From the NCBI RefSeq assembly GCF_021545335.1, contig NZ_CP089312.1, positions 5,890,001 to 5,954,000 of the forward strand: DNA of 64,000 bases. Reading direction: 5' to 3'. Below the pieces are notes generated by a model. The model did not search any database and was not told the DNA's origin. It saw nothing but the letters and a program-made list of their open reading frames with translations. Shown in pieces: positions 1-8,630 of this stretch. The DNA is from Streptomyces sp. GQFP. GTDB taxonomy: Bacteria; Actinomycetota; Actinomycetes; Streptomycetales; Streptomycetaceae. Made by a program: the position numbers and the translations under genes. Position 1 is the stretch's first letter. Each line of letters begins with the position of its first letter.

Positions 1-18
1 TCCCTGGCCTATGCGTCA

Positions 19-32
19 GCTGTCGAGACAGC
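19..32. promoter_or_regulatory. Inverted repeat near window edge
   Basis: GCTGTC-GA-GACAGC, perfect 6-bp arms with a 2-nt centre. It lies about 120 nt upstream of the amidohydrolase start. It could be an operator or part of a hairpin belonging to a gene left of the window. Nothing ties it to a specific regulator. Confidence 0.3.
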
Positions 33-116
33 GATCACAGCTCGGCGCACGAGGTACCACAGAGTTCTCACACTGTCTTCGCACAGGGTCCAACAGAAAG
101 GGACGGGTGGCCAGTC

Positions 117-135
117 AGCTGACGGTTCGTCAGAT
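117..135. promoter_or_regulatory. Operator-like palindrome, regulon site 1
   Basis: CTGACG-GTT-CGTCAG occupies 119-133, with one extra matching A/T pair at the outer ends. The site ends 20 nt before the ATG of the amidohydrolase, where a bound repressor would block transcription. The same palindrome recurs at 7486, 7528, 11220 and 12131 upstream of functionally related genes. The binding protein is not identified; a TetR-type repressor is the usual owner of such sites in actinomycetes (inference). Confidence 0.65.
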
Positions 136-154
136 CAGCGCTACCGTGCCTGGT

Positions 155-1414
155 ATGAAGACGACTGCGGAGACGACGAGCACCTTTCCGAAGATCATCT
201 CGGTGGACGACCACACCGTGGAGCCCCCGGGCGTCTGGCAGGACCGGCTCCCGAAGAAGTACCTGGACATCGGCCCGCGCATAGTCCGCGCGCCCCTGAA
301 GGAAATGTCCTTCCTGGGCGGCCGGTTCAAGCCCGTCATGGGGCAGCCCGGCGACGACGGGCCGATCGGCGACTGGTGGATCTACGAGAACCTGCACCGC
401 CCCCTCACCCGCCTCGACACCGCCGTCGGCTACGACCGCGACGAGATCAAGCTCGAAGTCATCACGTACGAGCAGATGCGTCCCGGTTCGTACGACGTCC
501 CGCAGCGACTGGCCGACATGGACATCAACCACGTCCAGTCCGCCGTCTGCTTCCCCACCTTCCCGCGCTTCTGCGGCCAGACCTTCACCGAGGCCAAGGA
601 CCACGAACTCGGACTGCTCGGCGTACGCGCGTACAACGACTGGATGGTGGAGGAGTGGTGCGGCCCGCAGGCGCGGGGCAGGCTCATCCCGCTCACCCTG
701 ATCCCGCTGTGGGACGCCGAGTTGGCGGCGGCCGAGGTCCGGCGCAACGCGGCCCGGGGTGTCCGCGCGGTCGCCTTCTCCGAGATCCCGCCACACCTCG
801 GGCTGCCCTCGGTCCACGGCGACGAATGGGACCCCTTCCTCGCGGCCTGCGCCGAGACGGGCACGGTCATCGCGATGCACATCGGCTCGTCCAGCCGGAT
901 GCCGTCCACGTCCGCCGACGCCCCGCCCGCCGTCGGCTCCACCATCACCTTCGCCAACTGCTGCTTCTCGATGGTCGACTGGCTGATGAGCGGCAAGTTC
1001 GAACGCTTCCCGCAGCTGAGGATCATGTACGCGGAGGGCCAGATCGGCTGGATCCCGTACATCCTGGAGCGCGCGGACGTGGTCTGGGAGGAGAACCGGG
1101 GCTGGGGCGGAGTCGCCGACAAGGTCCACCGGCCGCCGTCCGAACTGTTCGCCGAGCACGTCTACGGCTGCTTCTTCGACGACGCCTTCGGGCTGAAGAA
1201 CCTCGACTCGATCGGCGTCGGCAACGTCCTCTACGAGACCGACTACCCCCACTCCGACTCCACTTGGCCCGGCTCCAGGGAGGTCGGCGAGCGGCAGATG
1301 GGGCATCTGGACCCCGAGGTCGTGGAGCGGATCGTACGAGGCAACGCGATCGAGCTGCTGGGGCTGACGCCGGACGGGCTGTGGGATCCGGGCAGCGCCG
1401 GGAATTCCGCGTAG
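155..1414 (+). CDS. Amidohydrolase family protein (amidohydrolase 2 type)
   Basis: A 419-residue metal-dependent hydrolase of the amidohydrolase_2 superfamily (TIM barrel, cytosolic). Near the N-terminus DDHTVEPPGVW replaces the usual metal-binding H-x-H, as is common in actinomycete members. A mid-protein MHIGSSS stretch and a C-terminal ETDYPHSDSTWP block (last-strand Asp) are typical of the family. An in-frame ATG at 11 would add 48 residues but would place the palindrome at 119-133 inside the gene, so the ATG at 155 is preferred. Relatives commonly sit beside LLM oxidoreductases and acyl-CoA enzymes in catabolic loci. The shared operator suggests co-regulation with the genes at 7.5 kb and 11-16.5 kb. 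Substrate unknown. Confidence 0.85.
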   Translation: MKTTAETTSTFPKIISVDDHTVEPPGVWQDRLPKKYLDIGPRIVRAPLKEMSFLGGRFKPVMGQPGDDGPIGDWWIYENLHRPLTRLDTAVGYDRDEIKLEVITYEQMRPGSYDVPQRLADMDINHVQSAVCFPTFPRFCGQTFTEAKDHELGLLGVRAYNDWMVEEWCGPQARGRLIPLTLIPLWDAELAAAEVRRNAARGVRAVAFSEIPPHLGLPSVHGDEWDPFLAACAETGTVIAMHIGSSSRMPSTSADAPPAVGSTITFANCCFSMVDWLMSGKFERFPQLRIMYAEGQIGWIPYILERADVVWEENRGWGGVADKVHRPPSELFAEHVYGCFFDDAFGLKNLDSIGVGNVLYETDYPHSDSTWPGSREVGERQMGHLDPEVVERIVRGNAIELLGLTPDGLWDPGSAGNSA

Positions 1415-1530
1415 CCGCATGACAGGGGCAGGGTGTCCGGTACCGTGAATTCTCTTTGGGGGACAAGTAACCGACTTGTGCGCATGCGTTGACTGTGCAC
1501 GCGTTGACCAGGGAAACACGGGGGCGTCCG

Positions 1531-2373
1531 TTGCCGTACACCGCAGAGATCAGCCGGACGAACCCGGGCTGCTTCATCTTCCTGGTGGACCAGTCCGCCT
1601 CCATGAGCGACCCGATGGAGAGCGGTGAGACGACACAGCCACGGGCCGAGGTGGTGGCGGGCGCCATCAACCGGCTGTTGACGGAGCTGTCGGTCAAGTG
1701 CGCCAAGGAGGAAGGCGTACGCGACTACTTCCACGTCGCCGTCATCGGCTACGGCCACAACCACGTCGGCTCCGCCTACCAGGGTGTCCTCGCAGGGCGC
1801 GACCTCGTTCCGCTGAGCGAGGTCGCCAACAACCCGGCGCGGGTGGAGAGCCGTACGAAGAAGGTGCCGGACGGCGCCGGCGGGCTGGTCGAGACGTCCG
1901 TGCAGTTCCCGGTGTGGATGGACCCGGTCACCAACGGCGGTACGCCCATGACCCGCGCCCTCGGCTACGCGGACACCCTGGTCAGGAACTGGGTCGACAC
2001 CCACCCCAGCGGCTTCCCGCCCATCGTCCTCAACCTCACCGACGGCGAGTCCACCGACGGCGACCCGACCAGCGCGGCCATCGGCCTCGCCTCGCACGCC
2101 ACCGCCGACGGCCCGGTCCTCCTCTTCAACCTGCACGTCTCCGGCACCGGCGGCGCCCCCATCACCTTCCCGGACAGCGAAGACCAACTGCCGGACACGT
2201 ACGCGAAGTTGCTGTTCCAGATGTCCAGCGTCCTGCCCAGCCACATGCGTTCGTACGCCGCCTCGCAGGGCCACCGCGTCGGCGAGACCACCCGGGGCTT
2301 CGTCTACAACGCCGACATCGTCTCGATCGTGGAGTTCCTCGACATCGGCACCCGTGCGACGGAGCTGCGCTGA
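1531..2373 (+). CDS. vWA domain protein (TerY-like)
   Basis: About 280 residues forming one von Willebrand factor A domain. The MIDAS motif DQSAS is at residues 20-24 and a later NLTDGESTDG supplies the second metal-binding loop. No signal peptide, so cytosolic. The TTG start at 1531 follows a G-rich ribosome site and gives the PYTAEISRTNP N-terminus usual for the family; a TTG at 1489 or GTG at 1495 is also possible. It lies 2 nt before a PP2C-like gene that itself abuts a kinase gene. This vWA/phosphatase/kinase set is the TerY-P triad described in tellurium-resistance-type stress systems. The vWA protein presumably scaffolds a phosphorylation-controlled complex (inference). Confidence 0.85.
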   Translation: MPYTAEISRTNPGCFIFLVDQSASMSDPMESGETTQPRAEVVAGAINRLLTELSVKCAKEEGVRDYFHVAVIGYGHNHVGSAYQGVLAGRDLVPLSEVANNPARVESRTKKVPDGAGGLVETSVQFPVWMDPVTNGGTPMTRALGYADTLVRNWVDTHPSGFPPIVLNLTDGESTDGDPTSAAIGLASHATADGPVLLFNLHVSGTGGAPITFPDSEDQLPDTYAKLLFQMSSVLPSHMRSYAASQGHRVGETTRGFVYNADIVSIVEFLDIGTRATELR

Positions 2374-2375
2374 CC

Positions 2376-3218
2376 ATGGGGGACATCCCGGCGCTGCCGC
2401 GGGCGCAGTGGTGGTGGACGCAGAAGTCGGGCAGCAGCGCCCAGGAGTACGAGGACGCCGCGTACTGCTGGCAGTCCGGCGAGCCGGGTGTCGACGGCGC
2501 CGGACGGGCCGTCGCGTCGCTGTACGCCTCGGTGTCCGACGGCGCCTCGGAGAGCCTGCTGGCCCGCGACTGGGCCGGGCTCCTGGTCCAGGACACCGTC
2601 GAGTCGATGCGCCTCGCCGGTGACTGGTGGCAGGAACTGCCCACGTTCGTACGGGACTTGATGGACCGCTCCGCACTGCACTGGGACGCCTTCCTCACCC
2701 GCTACCAGGCCGAGCGCGCCGCCCAGGGCAGGCCCATCGCCTGGTACGAGCAACCCGGCCTGGAGAAGGGCGCGTTCGCCACGGTGTTGGGCGCCGAGAT
2801 CCGGGCCACGGTCCTGGAGGACGGCACGACCCGCTGGTTCTGGTACGCGTTCGCGCTCGGCGACAGCTGCCTCTTCCAACTGCGGAACGGACGTCTCCTG
2901 GAGTCCTTCCCGCTGAGTACGGTCGAGGAGTTCGGGATCACTCCCCAACTGCTCGGCAGCCGCAACCACGACGTGGAACTGGTCGCGGAACGGATGCGGG
3001 TGGCCTGGGGCGAACTGCTGCCCGGCGACGAACTCCTGCTCGCGACGGACGCGTTGGCGGCCTGGCTGCTGGCGAGCGCGTCCACGGCCGCCCTCCCGGC
3101 CTTCGCGCACTTCGACCAGCAGGACTTCGCCGAGTGGGTGGACGACCAGCGGGCGCGCGCCCGGATGCGCAACGACGACGTGACGCTCGTCCGCGCGAGG
3201 GTGGGAGCGGAGGCGTAG
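2376..3218 (+). CDS. PP2C-like protein phosphatase of the TerY-P triad
   Basis: A 280-residue PP2C_2-type protein. The metal-binding motif region reads SVSDGASES at residues 53-60. The C-terminal NDDVTLV block provides the late acidic metal ligands of PP2C enzymes. The ATG at 2376 lies 2 nt after the vWA stop, and the next gene starts at the base after this stop, so the three are surely co-transcribed. In TerY-P triads the phosphatase is thought to oppose the partner kinase. No membrane segment or signal peptide is visible. Confidence 0.85.
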   Translation: MGDIPALPRAQWWWTQKSGSSAQEYEDAAYCWQSGEPGVDGAGRAVASLYASVSDGASESLLARDWAGLLVQDTVESMRLAGDWWQELPTFVRDLMDRSALHWDAFLTRYQAERAAQGRPIAWYEQPGLEKGAFATVLGAEIRATVLEDGTTRWFWYAFALGDSCLFQLRNGRLLESFPLSTVEEFGITPQLLGSRNHDVELVAERMRVAWGELLPGDELLLATDALAAWLLASASTAALPAFAHFDQQDFAEWVDDQRARARMRNDDVTLVRARVGAEA

Positions 3219-5516
3219 GTGGCGGTGCCCCCCGGCGGTGCCCCCGGACCCGTACCCGGACCTGTTCCCGTCCCCGGAACCGGCTCGGCCCGGAAGTTCC
3301 CGACGGGAGCGAACTACGCGGAGGCCCTGCAACACCCCGAACTGTGCTTCAGCGACCCCGACTTGAAGCACGGCACGGTCCAACAGAGCCCGGTACTGGG
3401 CCCGAAGGCGATCTCCGGGAACTTCGCCAGCGTCTTCTCCGTCACCGCGAGGAGCGGACAGCGGTACGCGCTCAAGTGCTTCACCCGGGACAGCCCGACG
3501 CTCGGCAAGCGCTACGCCGCCATCAGCGCGGCGCTCAGCGGCCTTGGCGGCATCGGCGCGGGCGGCCTGTCCCAGCCGTGGCCGGTCGGGTTCGACTTCC
3601 TCGAACAGGGCGTCCTGGTCGGGCGGGAGTGGTACCCGGCGGTCAAGATGACCTGGATACAGGGCACCGGACTCATCAGCTGGATCGAACGCAACCTCCA
3701 CGACCCGGCCGCCCTGCACGCCCTCGCCGACCGCTTCCTGGCCATGACCGCCGACCTGGAGAAACACGGCATCGCCCACGGCGACCTCCAGCACGGCAAC
3801 CTCCTCGTGGCCGCCGACGGCACCTTCCGCCTCGTCGACTACGACGGCATGTACGTCCCCGCCCTGCGCGGCGAACAGGCGACCGAGAACGGCCACCGCA
3901 ACTACCAGTCGCCCACCCGTACGGCCGCCGACTTCGGCCCCGCCATGGACCGCTTCTCCGCCTGGACCATCGAACTGGCCCTGCTCGCCGTGGCCACCGA
4001 CCCCGGCCTGTGGACCCAACTCCACGACAGACACGGCGAGTTCCTGATCCTCTCCGAGGCGGACTTCAAGGAACCGGCGACGTCCTTGGCCTGGCCGGTC
4101 CTGCTGACCCACCCGGACCGGCGGGTACGGGACATGGCGAGCCGGGTCAAGAGCTTCCTCGGCAAGTCGGCGTCGGCCCTGCCCCCGCTGACGGCGGACG
4201 CGGTGCGGATACCGGGCCAACGGACGGGGCCGGGGGCGAGTGCGAATGGGCATGGGCATGGGGCCGGCCTGAATGGCAGCCGCCCCACGGTCACGTCCTG
4301 GACGCCGCCTGCGTCCGCGACGCCGACTCCCGCTTCCGGGGTCCCGGCGTGGATGGTGGGCCGCGTGGCCACCCCGACGCCGGCCCAGCAGCCCGCCGCC
4401 GGAGCCGGGGGACGGGCCGGCTTCGCCGGGCGCGGCGCCGGTGACCTGTTCGCGGCCGTCGGCGCGCTGCTCAGCACCTCCACCCCGGGTGCGCTGGTCC
4501 TCGCCGCCGCCCAGCCCGTGGACGTCCTGCCCGCGGCACAGGGCGTGGCCCTGCTCACCTCCGCCGCGCTGGTGGGGCTCGGCCGACGTCGGCGCCCCGA
4601 GTACCGGGCGGCGCGGAAGCGCGTACGCGAACTGAAACGCCGCTCCCGTGAGCTGGCCGACCCGGCGAGCGCGTACGAGCGCCTGGAGAAGGAGATCCGG
4701 GCCCTCGACGAGGCCCTCGCCAAGGACAACACGGCCTCCGACCAGCGCATCCAGGCCCTGCAGATCGAGCTGCGCGACGGCCAGTCCCGTATCACCATGG
4801 ACCTGAACCGGCGTACGGACCAGGCGCAGCAGCAGCTGGCCGGGCTGGCGGCGAAGGAGCGGCGGCTGCTCGACAAGGCGCTGGAGCCCGCGATCAGGGC
4901 GCACATCCAGGACAGGCTGCGTCGGACGCCGATCCAGGAGGCGCTGTCGCTCAGCAACATGGGCGCCAAGATGGTCCGGGCGCTCCAGGACGCGGGCATC
5001 CGTTCAGCCGCGGACTTCATCGGCGTGGACTTCTCGTACAACCCGTCCGTCGTGTTCCTGGTGCGTCCCGGCGGCCAGCGGGTACGGGTGCCCGGCATCG
5101 GCGAGGCCCGTGCCACGGCGCTGAGCGACTGGCGTCAGGGCCTGGAACGCCGGGCCAGGGCGACCGCACCGACGACGGTGCCCGCGACGACGAAGGCCCA
5201 GATCAAGACGGACATCGCCACGCTCCGCCGAACCCACAGGGCGGAGATCAAACAGGCCGAGGCGGAGTCCCAGCAGAAGAAGTCCGCCCTGCAACGCCGC
5301 ATCACCGACGAACGAGCCCGCCTCACCACCCAACGCCAGCAGCGAGCCATGGACACCCAGCGCAAACGGGCGGAACTCCTCCAACGCCAGAAGCAGTTGG
5401 CGGGGGCGGAGGTGGAACGGGCGCGGGTGGTGGGGGAGTTGGCGGGGGCTCGGAGGGAGGCTCGGGGGGTTTTGGGGGCGGGGAGGTATGTGCGGTTCTT
5501 GGTTGTCGGGCGGTGA
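3219..5516 (+). CDS. Protein kinase with coiled coils and helix-hairpin-helix (TerY-P triad kinase)
   Basis: A 765-residue protein. After a Pro/Gly-rich N-terminus comes a divergent Ser/Thr kinase domain (about 60-320). It has glycine loop ISGNFASVF (65-73), Lys86, catalytic loop HGDLQHGN with Asp189 and Asn194, and DYDG (207-210) in place of DFG. A linker and two hydrophobic segments (about 425-457) follow, then a long coiled coil (about 465-560). A helix-hairpin-helix block (about 577-648, RVPGIGEARATAL) precedes a second charged coiled coil. The GTG start directly abuts the phosphatase stop. Kinases with this architecture are the third member of TerY-P triads; HhH domains usually bind nucleic acid, hinting at a DNA-linked stress function (inference). 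Confidence 0.85.
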   Translation: MAVPPGGAPGPVPGPVPVPGTGSARKFPTGANYAEALQHPELCFSDPDLKHGTVQQSPVLGPKAISGNFASVFSVTARSGQRYALKCFTRDSPTLGKRYAAISAALSGLGGIGAGGLSQPWPVGFDFLEQGVLVGREWYPAVKMTWIQGTGLISWIERNLHDPAALHALADRFLAMTADLEKHGIAHGDLQHGNLLVAADGTFRLVDYDGMYVPALRGEQATENGHRNYQSPTRTAADFGPAMDRFSAWTIELALLAVATDPGLWTQLHDRHGEFLILSEADFKEPATSLAWPVLLTHPDRRVRDMASRVKSFLGKSASALPPLTADAVRIPGQRTGPGASANGHGHGAGLNGSRPTVTSWTPPASATPTPASGVPAWMVGRVATPTPAQQPAAGAGGRAGFAGRGAGDLFAAVGALLSTSTPGALVLAAAQPVDVLPAAQGVALLTSAALVGLGRRRRPEYRAARKRVRELKRRSRELADPASAYERLEKEIRALDEALAKDNTASDQRIQALQIELRDGQSRITMDLNRRTDQAQQQLAGLAAKERRLLDKALEPAIRAHIQDRLRRTPIQEALSLSNMGAKMVRALQDAGIRSAADFIGVDFSYNPSVVFLVRPGGQRVRVPGIGEARATALSDWRQGLERRARATAPTTVPATTKAQIKTDIATLRRTHRAEIKQAEAESQQKKSALQRRITDERARLTTQRQQRAMDTQRKRAELLQRQKQLAGAEVERARVVGELAGARREARGVLGAGRYVRFLVVGR

Positions 5517-5536
5517 TCCCGGGTAGCTCCGCCACC

Positions 5537-6457
5537 CTAGGGCGTACACACCGTGTAGGTGTCGACATCTCCGTCGGCGGGCTTGTACGACGGTTCGTAG
5601 GTGTTCGGCTCGGCGTCGACGATGTTCGGGAAGCGATCCTCGAAGTTGGAGAGCCACTCGTCGTCCAGGAACTTCTGCAGTTGCTCGGCCAGTCGTTCGC
5701 ACTGTGCCTTCTGATGCTTGGGCAGGCCGATGCCGTACCGCTGGATCTTGCCCACCTTGATCTTGTCCACGACGCGGACGTCGTCGTAGGCCTTGGTGAA
5801 TCCGTAGAGGATGACCCGGTCCGTCCAGACGGCGTCGACGTTGCCGTCCCGGAGTTGCTTGACGCAGGCCTTGTAGTCCTGTTCGTAGGAGAACTCGGCA
5901 TCCTTGAACGGATTACCCATCGCGGGATCCGACGTGGAGCCGCTCACCGTGCAGATCTGCTGTCCCGCTGTGTCCGCCCGGGTCTTGATCTCCGTGTCGT
6001 CGGCACGTACCAACAGGCCCTGCCGGGTCTGCAGATAGGGCCCCACGAAGTCGACCTCCTTCAGCCGCTCCGCCGTGATGGTGTAGGTCGCGATCACGAG
6101 CTGGACGACGCCGCTGATAAGCCACTCCTCGCGTTTCTTCGACGTCACACCTTCGAGGTTCGGGGCGAAGCCGAGGTGCTTGCCGAGGTATTTGGCCAGT
6201 TCGGGCTCGAAGCCGGAGTACTCGTGCGCCGATGTGTTGAGCTGGCTGAAGCCGGGCTGATCGATCTTGACACCGATGTCGACATTCTTGGGGAAGGCCG
6301 GACCGCCCCGGCCCGATGCGGCGGTCGACGTGGCGTTCGACGGTGCGGGAGCCGACGGCGTCGCCGCGCCGGGGTCGTCGACCCGGCCGAAGCAGGACGC
6401 GGTGGCGAGCACGGCGAAGGACACGGCGGCAAGGCGCAGACGTGTGACGAGGCGCAT
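5537..6457 (-). CDS. ABC transporter substrate-binding lipoprotein (family 3)
   Basis: A 306-residue lipoprotein. The signal peptide ends in a lipobox-like LATASC, then a Ser/Thr/Ala/Pro linker leads to a family-3 solute-binding fold. VDIGVKIDQPGF opens the domain, and YSGFEPELAKYLGKHLGF and VQLVIATYTITAERLKEVDFVGPY are the classic glutamate/amino-acid binding-protein blocks. Located outside the membrane. It lies 95 nt downstream of a membrane protein on the same strand. No permease or ATPase gene is adjacent, so it may be an orphan receptor or act with a remote transporter. The 3' end converges with the kinase gene. Confidence 0.88.
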   Translation of the reverse strand: MRLVTRLRLAAVSFAVLATASCFGRVDDPGAATPSAPAPSNATSTAASGRGGPAFPKNVDIGVKIDQPGFSQLNTSAHEYSGFEPELAKYLGKHLGFAPNLEGVTSKKREEWLISGVVQLVIATYTITAERLKEVDFVGPYLQTRQGLLVRADDTEIKTRADTAGQQICTVSGSTSDPAMGNPFKDAEFSYEQDYKACVKQLRDGNVDAVWTDRVILYGFTKAYDDVRVVDKIKVGKIQRYGIGLPKHQKAQCERLAEQLQKFLDDEWLSNFEDRFPNIVDAEPNTYEPSYKPADGDVDTYTVCTP

Positions 6458-6552
6458 GGGTGGCGGATCCTTTGGTGGCGAGATTCGGACCGGGTGCGTA
6501 CGGAGGGGAACGGGCACAGTGGGCGGATGGACGGGTGGCGTGCGCGGGCCCG

Positions 6553-7266
6553 TCAGGAGTCGATGACCGCGTGACTCGGATTGATGAGGATGCGGCACTC
6601 GGGATCGGCCGTCAGTTTGGCTTCGAGCCGTACGGTGCCGTGCACCTGGCTGATCGATACCTTCGTGACCTTGCCGAGCCGGACGGACTTCCCGTCCCTG
6701 GGAAGGCCGTCCCCGGTGAGGTGCAGCTTGCTGCCGGGCAGGCAGTCCGAGCCGTTCCCCGGATCGAGATCCCTCCCGCTGAGGGTCAGCTCCAAGCGGT
6801 CTCGCTCCTCCGGCAGCGGCACGGAGAGGTCGAAGACGTCGTCGGGGTGGACCTCGACGGTCTGTCCCCTTTCGCCGAGGACGACCTTGTCGGTCACGTC
6901 GATGGGCTGGTGGTTCTTGATGTAGGCGATGACGAGTCCACCGGCGGTGCACATGAGGGCGAGGGCGAGGATGTGGGCGGTGAGGGACTTCACCGGCAGC
7001 TGCAGAAAGACGTTCACCAGCATGCCCAGCAGCACTCCGGCGACCGTGAGGCTGACGGTGCCGTACTGCGTGCGTTCCTCCGGTGTGCCCCAGTCGACCC
7101 AGAGATACGAGGAGGTGGCCAGCAGGGTCGCTGCGGCGAAGGCCAGCACGAGCAGCAACCAGGGCGGCGGCGGGCTGGGCGAGGGATCGGGCGCCGTCTG
7201 TTCCGTCGCCGGGTGCGGGGTGCGGCTGGCGATGTGCCGGGGTGAGCCTGGACGCCGTGTGATCAT
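6553..7266 (-). CDS. Membrane protein of unknown function
   Basis: 237 residues. A proline-rich cytoplasmic N-terminus (about 1-34) is followed by three hydrophobic segments (about 36-55, 69-88 and 95-113). A soluble domain of about 120 residues follows, with beta-rich sequence and a Cys pair (DCLPGS and PECRIL). No family recognised. Likely first gene of a two-gene unit with the solute-binding lipoprotein downstream. An inverted repeat at 7350-7365 may mark its promoter region. Confidence 0.75.
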   Translation of the reverse strand: MITRRPGSPRHIASRTPHPATEQTAPDPSPSPPPPWLLLVLAFAAATLLATSSYLWVDWGTPEERTQYGTVSLTVAGVLLGMLVNVFLQLPVKSLTAHILALALMCTAGGLVIAYIKNHQPIDVTDKVVLGERGQTVEVHPDDVFDLSVPLPEERDRLELTLSGRDLDPGNGSDCLPGSKLHLTGDGLPRDGKSVRLGKVTKVSISQVHGTVRLEAKLTADPECRILINPSHAVIDS

Positions 7267-7349
7267 GGCTTGTTCTCCGCGAGGGCCGCACTCTGTAGGA
7301 CGAATAAGTCAGAAACGTATGCGGACAATAGCCGTTACCTGCGATGGAG

Positions 7350-7365
7350 CAGGATAACTATCCTG
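7350..7365. promoter_or_regulatory. Inverted repeat upstream of membrane-protein operon
   Basis: CAGGAT-AACT-ATCCTG, perfect 6-bp arms, in an AT-richer stretch (about 7310-7410) between divergent genes. It is 84 nt from the membrane-protein start, so a control site for that gene is plausible. No regulator is linked. Confidence 0.35.
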
Positions 7366-7485
7366 AATCCAGATGAAGATGAACAAAAAGCGGATATTTT
7401 CGGAGCGAAGTGCGCAGTCGATCGTCCTTTTCCCTTGATTCGTCCCGCGCGACATCTCTGGGTGGAGAGCAATACCACCCCTTGT

Positions 7486-7500
7486 CTGATGAGGCGTCAG
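7486..7500. promoter_or_regulatory. Operator-like palindrome, regulon site 2a (imperfect)
   Basis: CTGATG-AGG-CGTCAG, one mismatch to the CTGACG-N3-CGTCAG palindrome seen elsewhere. It lies 64 nt upstream of the chosen GTG start of the LLM gene and is paired with a second imperfect copy 42 nt further on. Confidence 0.5.
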
Positions 7501-7527
7501 CACCGACCATGATGTCGGCGTTCGTAC

Positions 7528-7542
7528 ATGACGAACCGTCAG
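7528..7542. promoter_or_regulatory. Operator-like palindrome, regulon site 2b (imperfect)
   Basis: ATGACG-AAC-CGTCAG, followed by AT as in the consensus. The ATG inside it opens a frame into the LLM gene, but a protein starting there would be encoded by the operator. The GTG at 7564 is therefore the more likely start, leaving this site in the leader region. Confidence 0.5.
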
Positions 7543-7563
7543 ATCAGGGAAGGTGCCCTTCCT

Positions 7564-8505
7564 GTGGCCCCCACCGCACACCTCCGCTACGGCATGCAAC
7601 TCCCCATCCAGTCCCAGTCCACCCTCTACACCGAACCCTGGGAGGCCTCGGCCGGCCCCGCCGACCTCCTCACCATCGCCCGCACTGCCGACACCTCCGG
7701 TTTCGCCTACCTCGCGACCTGCGATCACGTCGCCATCCCGCGCCGCCTCGCCCCCGCGATGAGCACCGTCTGGTACGACCCCGTCGCCACCCTCGCCCAC
7801 CTCGCCGCCGTCACCGAGCGCGTCCGGCTGCTCAGCCATGTGGCTGTCGTGGGTCTGCGTCACCCCCTTCTCACCGCCAAGCAGTACGCCACCCTCGACC
7901 ACCTCTCCGGCGGGCGTCTGATCCTCGGGGTCGGGGCAGGTCACGTGCAGGAGGAGTTCGAGGTGCTGGGGGTCGACTTCGATCGGCGGGGTGCCGTGCT
8001 CGACGAGACGATCGACGCCTTGCGGGCCGCGCTGGGGGCGGATGAATTCCCTGAGCATCATGGGAAGTTGTTCGACTTCGAGGGGCTGGGGCAGCGGCCG
8101 CGGCCGGCTCAGGAGCGCGTGCCCCTGTGGGTCGGTGGGTCGTCGCCCGCCGCCGTACGGCGTGCCGCGCTCAAGGGCGACGGCTGGCTGCCGCAGGGCG
8201 ATCCGCGTGACCGGCTCCGGGAGCAGATCGGCCGGATTCGGCGGATGCGCGAAGAGGCCGGTCTGCAGGGGCCGTTCAGCATCGGGGCCATCACCGAGCC
8301 GCTGTACGTCGGTGAGCCCGGGTGGGATGTCGGGCGGCGGACGATCAGCGGGACGCCGGAGGTACTCGCCGAGTCGCTGCGGGCGTACGGAGCGATGGGT
8401 GTCCACCAGATCCAGGTGCGTTTTCGGAGTCGGAGTCTTGCCGAACTCACCGACCAGATGGGCGAGTTCGGGGCGGACGTGGCTCCGCTGCTGGTGGGTG
8501 GCTGA
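7564..8505 (+). CDS. LLM class (probably F420-dependent) oxidoreductase
   Basis: A 313-residue luciferase-like TIM-barrel oxidoreductase, cytosolic. Diagnostic blocks are TSGFAYLATCDHVAIPR, LAAVTERVRLLSHVAVVGLRHP and the LDHLSGGRLILGVGAG cofactor/substrate block, followed by PLWVGGSSPAAVRRAA. Members use F420H2 or FMNH2; the fbiC gene at 38.7 kb shows that F420 is made here. GTG at 7564 is preferred over ATG at 7528 because of the AGGGAAGG ribosome site 10 nt upstream and because the ATG lies in the operator-like palindrome. Its two upstream palindromes place it in the same putative regulon as the amidohydrolase and the SDR/LLM/ALDH genes. Confidence 0.85.
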   Translation: MAPTAHLRYGMQLPIQSQSTLYTEPWEASAGPADLLTIARTADTSGFAYLATCDHVAIPRRLAPAMSTVWYDPVATLAHLAAVTERVRLLSHVAVVGLRHPLLTAKQYATLDHLSGGRLILGVGAGHVQEEFEVLGVDFDRRGAVLDETIDALRAALGADEFPEHHGKLFDFEGLGQRPRPAQERVPLWVGGSSPAAVRRAALKGDGWLPQGDPRDRLREQIGRIRRMREEAGLQGPFSIGAITEPLYVGEPGWDVGRRTISGTPEVLAESLRAYGAMGVHQIQVRFRSRSLAELTDQMGEFGADVAPLLVGG

Positions 8506-8630
8506 AAGCGACCACCTGTCTGACAGCCTGACCGGTTTTCTTTGAATCTTTGAACATGTCCCTGCGGGGCCGCGTACGTATGAACGCACACACGTACGTA
8601 CGTCATGGTTCCGGCGAAAGGACATGCACG

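Noticed and set aside
2304..4904. Very long open frame on the minus strand opposite the PP2C and kinase genes
   Set aside because: Low-complexity Arg/Gly/Ala/Val protein with no family motif; an antisense shadow expected at this GC content.
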